Shown: piece after piece, positions 7,019-8,250 of the stretch
How the letters are laid out: each line of letters opens with the position of its first letter
How positions within the stretch are numbered: the stretch's first letter is position 1
From: Bacteroidota bacterium
GTDB taxonomy: Bacteria; Bacteroidota; Bacteroidia; Bacteroidales; Prolixibacteraceae
Length of the DNA stretch: 8,250 bases
NCBI GenBank assembly: GCA_030706665.1
Contig: JAUZOB010000144.1
Location: 1 to 8,250, forward strand
Reading direction: 5' to 3'
The notes under the pieces: model-generated
Seen by the model: the letters and a program-made list of their open reading frames with translations, nothing else
Told to the model about the DNA's origin: nothing
Databases searched by the model: none
Position numbers and translations under genes: made by a program

Positions 7019-7402
7019 ATGACCAAAAGCAAACTCGAAGTTGAGATATTCAGCTATGGGGAATATGAGCATTGGGATCAATCCGATCGCTCTTTGCCTC
7101 GCCTTATCAAGATTACGGATAAAATTCCCGCCCGAATTGGAACCGAGTTCGGATATGTTCTTCGTATCCGTAAAGGGAAAGGACAAAAGCTTTCTTATCG
7201 CATTGATCATCCTCCATTTAAAGATGCAGACGGGAATGTCACTCCCTCCTTTACCGGTGAATACTTTATTTCCAGCAACGATTATGAATTCTTCCTTGGC
7301 GATTGCATCTGGGAGCCCCTTGAAGATAAACTGGGCAAATGGGTAATTACAACCTATCATGAAGGCAAAGTCATAGCCCAAAAGAGTTTAACCCTTCTAT
7401 AA
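7019..7402 (+). CDS. DUF3859-like conserved protein of unknown function
   Basis: A 127-residue acidic-basic mixed protein without signal peptide or membrane segment, so probably cytoplasmic. It resembles the DUF3859 family as I remember it: EIFSYGEYEHWD near the start, IGTEFGYVLRIRKGKGQKL (40-58), IDHPPFKDADG (62-72), and NDYEFFLGDCIWEPLEDKLG (87-106) followed by a strand-rich tail. Alternating hydrophobic residues suggest a mainly beta fold. No catalytic motif stands out; Cys96 in LGDCIWEP is its only cysteine. No function is known to me, and the neighbours do not give one: the gene is separated from metF by the MITE-like element and from the next gene by over 400 bases and a probable terminator, so it is likely transcribed alone or by read-through from metF. 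Coding status is well supported because the frame shows clear protein-like composition and family resemblance; the overlapping frames at 6986-7381 and 7041-7346 do not. Confidence 0.8.
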   Translation: MTKSKLEVEIFSYGEYEHWDQSDRSLPRLIKITDKIPARIGTEFGYVLRIRKGKGQKLSYRIDHPPFKDADGNVTPSFTGEYFISSNDYEFFLGDCIWEPLEDKLGKWVITTYHEGKVIAQKSLTLL

Positions 7403-7405
7403 AGC

Positions 7406-7457
7406 CTGTTTCAATCCTCCAAAATGCCGGAAACTCATGAAACAGTGTCGTTTTTTT
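7406..7457 (+). terminator. Probable intrinsic terminator after the DUF3859-like gene
   Basis: CTGTTTCA (7406-7413) pairs perfectly with TGAAACAG (7438-7445), enclosing a 24-base loop, and seven T residues follow at 7451-7457. It begins only four bases after the stop codon. The stem is not GC-rich, the loop is long and five bases separate stem from T-run, so it is a moderate rather than strong terminator. Confidence 0.5.
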
Positions 7458-7769
7458 GTATGTACCACATCTATTCTTTACACTTCCTGCAATCTTTATA
7501 GAAGTTCCTATCGTATGTATTCAGTAAAAAGTGAATAATATAAGCGGATCTCAAGAGATAGTACCGTATATATCCTTAAACAGTTTTGAGGCAGACAGCT
7601 CTGGCATTAGGTAAATTAAGCATCCGGAAATACAAAGCGTATTAATCCGAATGTTTTGAACTCCTGATAATGATTGTTGTTCAAACACTTCGCCAATGTA
7701 TGAATTCCAAATAATGATTCAACCTGGCGTTCTAAGCGAATCCCTCACTTCGGTTTTTAGAAATAACTA
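7458..7769. other. Intergenic stretch without recognisable gene
   Basis: About 310 AT-rich bases show no convincing coding frame on either strand, no tRNA and no riboswitch I recognise. It contains a small palindrome (ATCTC-AA-GAGAT, 7548-7559) and the larger hairpin at 7652-7687. It could hold an upstream control region for the secreted-protein gene, a small RNA, or decayed sequence. Nothing in it can be assigned with confidence. Confidence 0.5.
7652..7687. repeat. Imperfect hairpin in the intergenic region
   Basis: TGTTTTGAAC (7652-7661) pairs with GTTCAAACA (7679-7687), nine pairs with one bulged T, around a 17-base loop. No T-run follows on either side, so it is not an intrinsic terminator. 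It could be a protein-binding dyad or an RNA structure; chance is also possible. Confidence 0.35.
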
Positions 7770-7822
7770 TTTCCAATCTCTATACTGTTTCTATATTTGC
7801 AGATATATAACCTCAAACCGAA
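7749..7822. repeat. 8-bp inverted repeat bracketing the promoter of the last gene
   Basis: TTCGGTTT (7749-7756) and its exact complement AAACCGAA (7815-7822) stand 58 bases apart, one arm upstream of the -33 region and one in the leader before the ATG at 7835. The position would suit a pair of operator half-sites, but an 8-base match this far apart could arise by chance. Confidence 0.3.
7770..7799 (+). promoter_or_regulatory. Predicted Bacteroidetes-type promoter for the secreted DUF4838-like gene
   Basis: TATATTTG at 7792-7799 matches the -7 consensus TAnnTTTG. A weak -33 element, TTTC at 7770-7773, lies 18 bases upstream, within the normal range. Transcription would begin near 7806 and leave a leader of about 30 bases. 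The leader lacks a Shine-Dalgarno and is A-rich before the start codon, as expected for this phylum. Confidence 0.6.
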
Positions 7823-7834
7823 AAATCATTAACC

Positions 7835-8250
7835 ATGAAATCATTGTTTTTCTTAGCAATGTTCCTGCTTGCGTTCATATTTGTCAAAGCAGAAGATCAG
7901 TTGCCTCTGGTAAAAGACGGAAAATCTGATTATCGTATTGTAATCTCTGCAAAAGCCGGAGAAAATGAGCATCGTTCAGCAGATTTTCTTCAAACGTATT
8001 TATTTAAGATCTCAGGATGTAATCTTCCGATTGTAACCGACGACACCAAAAAAGCTAAACACGAAATTCTTATCGGTAAGACCAACAGGCAGAAAGAAAA
8101 GGAATTAAATAAGCTTTTAACAGGTCTTGCCCCCGATGGCTATATTTTGAAGACTCAAAAGGGAAAGTTGTATATCCTTGGAGGAAGTCATAAAGGAGCT
8201 ATTTACGGAACCGTTTCCCTTCTTGAGAAATATATGGGGTGCAGGAAATA
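7835..8250 (+). CDS. Secreted protein with GH67-N/DUF4838-type N-terminal domain, 3'-truncated by the window edge
   Basis: The frame is open from the ATG at 7835 to the end of the window, giving 138 complete residues. Residues 1-19 are a clear signal peptide: Lys2, a hydrophobic core rich in Leu and Phe, and a VKA cleavage site before Glu20. No lipobox cysteine is seen, so it is probably periplasmic or released rather than lipid-anchored. Residues 23-138 resemble the alpha/beta N-terminal domain found in front of GH67 alpha-glucuronidases, GH20-like enzymes and DUF4838 proteins: LVKDGKSDYRIVIS, SADFLQTYLFKISGCNLPIV, HEILIGKTNR (76-85), DGYILKTQKGKLYILGG (101-117), and GAIYGTVSLLEKYMGCRKY at the edge. 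In this family the domain precedes a larger barrel that would define substrate, which is not visible, so enzymatic specificity cannot be called. It has its own promoter and seems unrelated to the methionine genes. The competing frame at 7696-7929 lacks protein-like character. Confidence 0.82.
   Translation, partial: MKSLFFLAMFLLAFIFVKAEDQLPLVKDGKSDYRIVISAKAGENEHRSADFLQTYLFKISGCNLPIVTDDTKKAKHEILIGKTNRQKEKELNKLLTGLAPDGYILKTQKGKLYILGGSHKGAIYGTVSLLEKYMGCRK

Noticed and set aside
6986..7381. 131-codon minus-strand frame overlapping the DUF3859-like gene
   Set aside because: It competes with the plus-strand frame, which has family-like motifs and a ribosome site; the minus frame has neither.
7696..7929. 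77-codon plus-strand frame overlapping the start of the secreted-protein gene
   Set aside because: It crosses the predicted promoter and then runs out of frame through a clear signal-peptide gene; its translation looks random.

Overview
The window looks like a chromosomal segment from an anaerobic member of the Bacteroidetes, most likely Bacteroidales; the genus cannot be named from sequence alone. Support comes from two matches to the Bacteroidetes sigma-factor -7 box TAnnTTTG (upstream of metH and of the last gene), mostly absent Shine-Dalgarno sequences, the character of the MetH and MetF proteins, a terminal gene of a secreted glycan-active type common in Bacteroidales, and moderate GC content. 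All genes read on the + strand.

Region 1 (2-2051) holds three tightly overlapping genes: the 3' part of a DUF39/HcyBio homocysteine biosynthesis protein (COG1900), a NIL-domain plus two-cluster ferredoxin protein, and a UPF0280/COG2122 ApbE-like protein. This trio is known from methanogens and sulfate reducers as the sulfide-dependent route that makes homocysteine directly from aspartate semialdehyde, without homoserine activation.

Region 2 (2052-6773) has a short spacer with a good Bacteroidetes promoter, then metH (full-length B12-dependent methionine synthase with all domains) and metF (5,10-methylenetetrahydrofolate reductase) 14 bases later. Together with region 1 the window holds the terminal part of methionine synthesis: sulfide plus aspartate semialdehyde gives homocysteine, MetF supplies methyl-THF, and MetH transfers the methyl group.

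Region 3 (6774-7018) is a non-coding gap containing a 178-bp structure with 13-bp perfect terminal inverted repeats and a second matching 9-bp block inside each end. It looks like a MITE or a gutted insertion sequence.

Region 4 (7019-7402) is a small cytoplasmic DUF3859-like protein of unknown function, followed by a probable terminator. Region 5 (7403-7834) is about 430 bases without a gene, carrying some hairpins and, at its end, a promoter. Region 6 (7835-8250) is the start of a secreted protein whose N-terminal domain resembles that of DUF4838/GH67-N proteins; it runs off the window.

No CRISPR array, tRNA, rRNA or phage gene was seen. The most interesting points are the anaerobic homocysteine cassette linked to metH-metF, and the MITE-like element behind metF.
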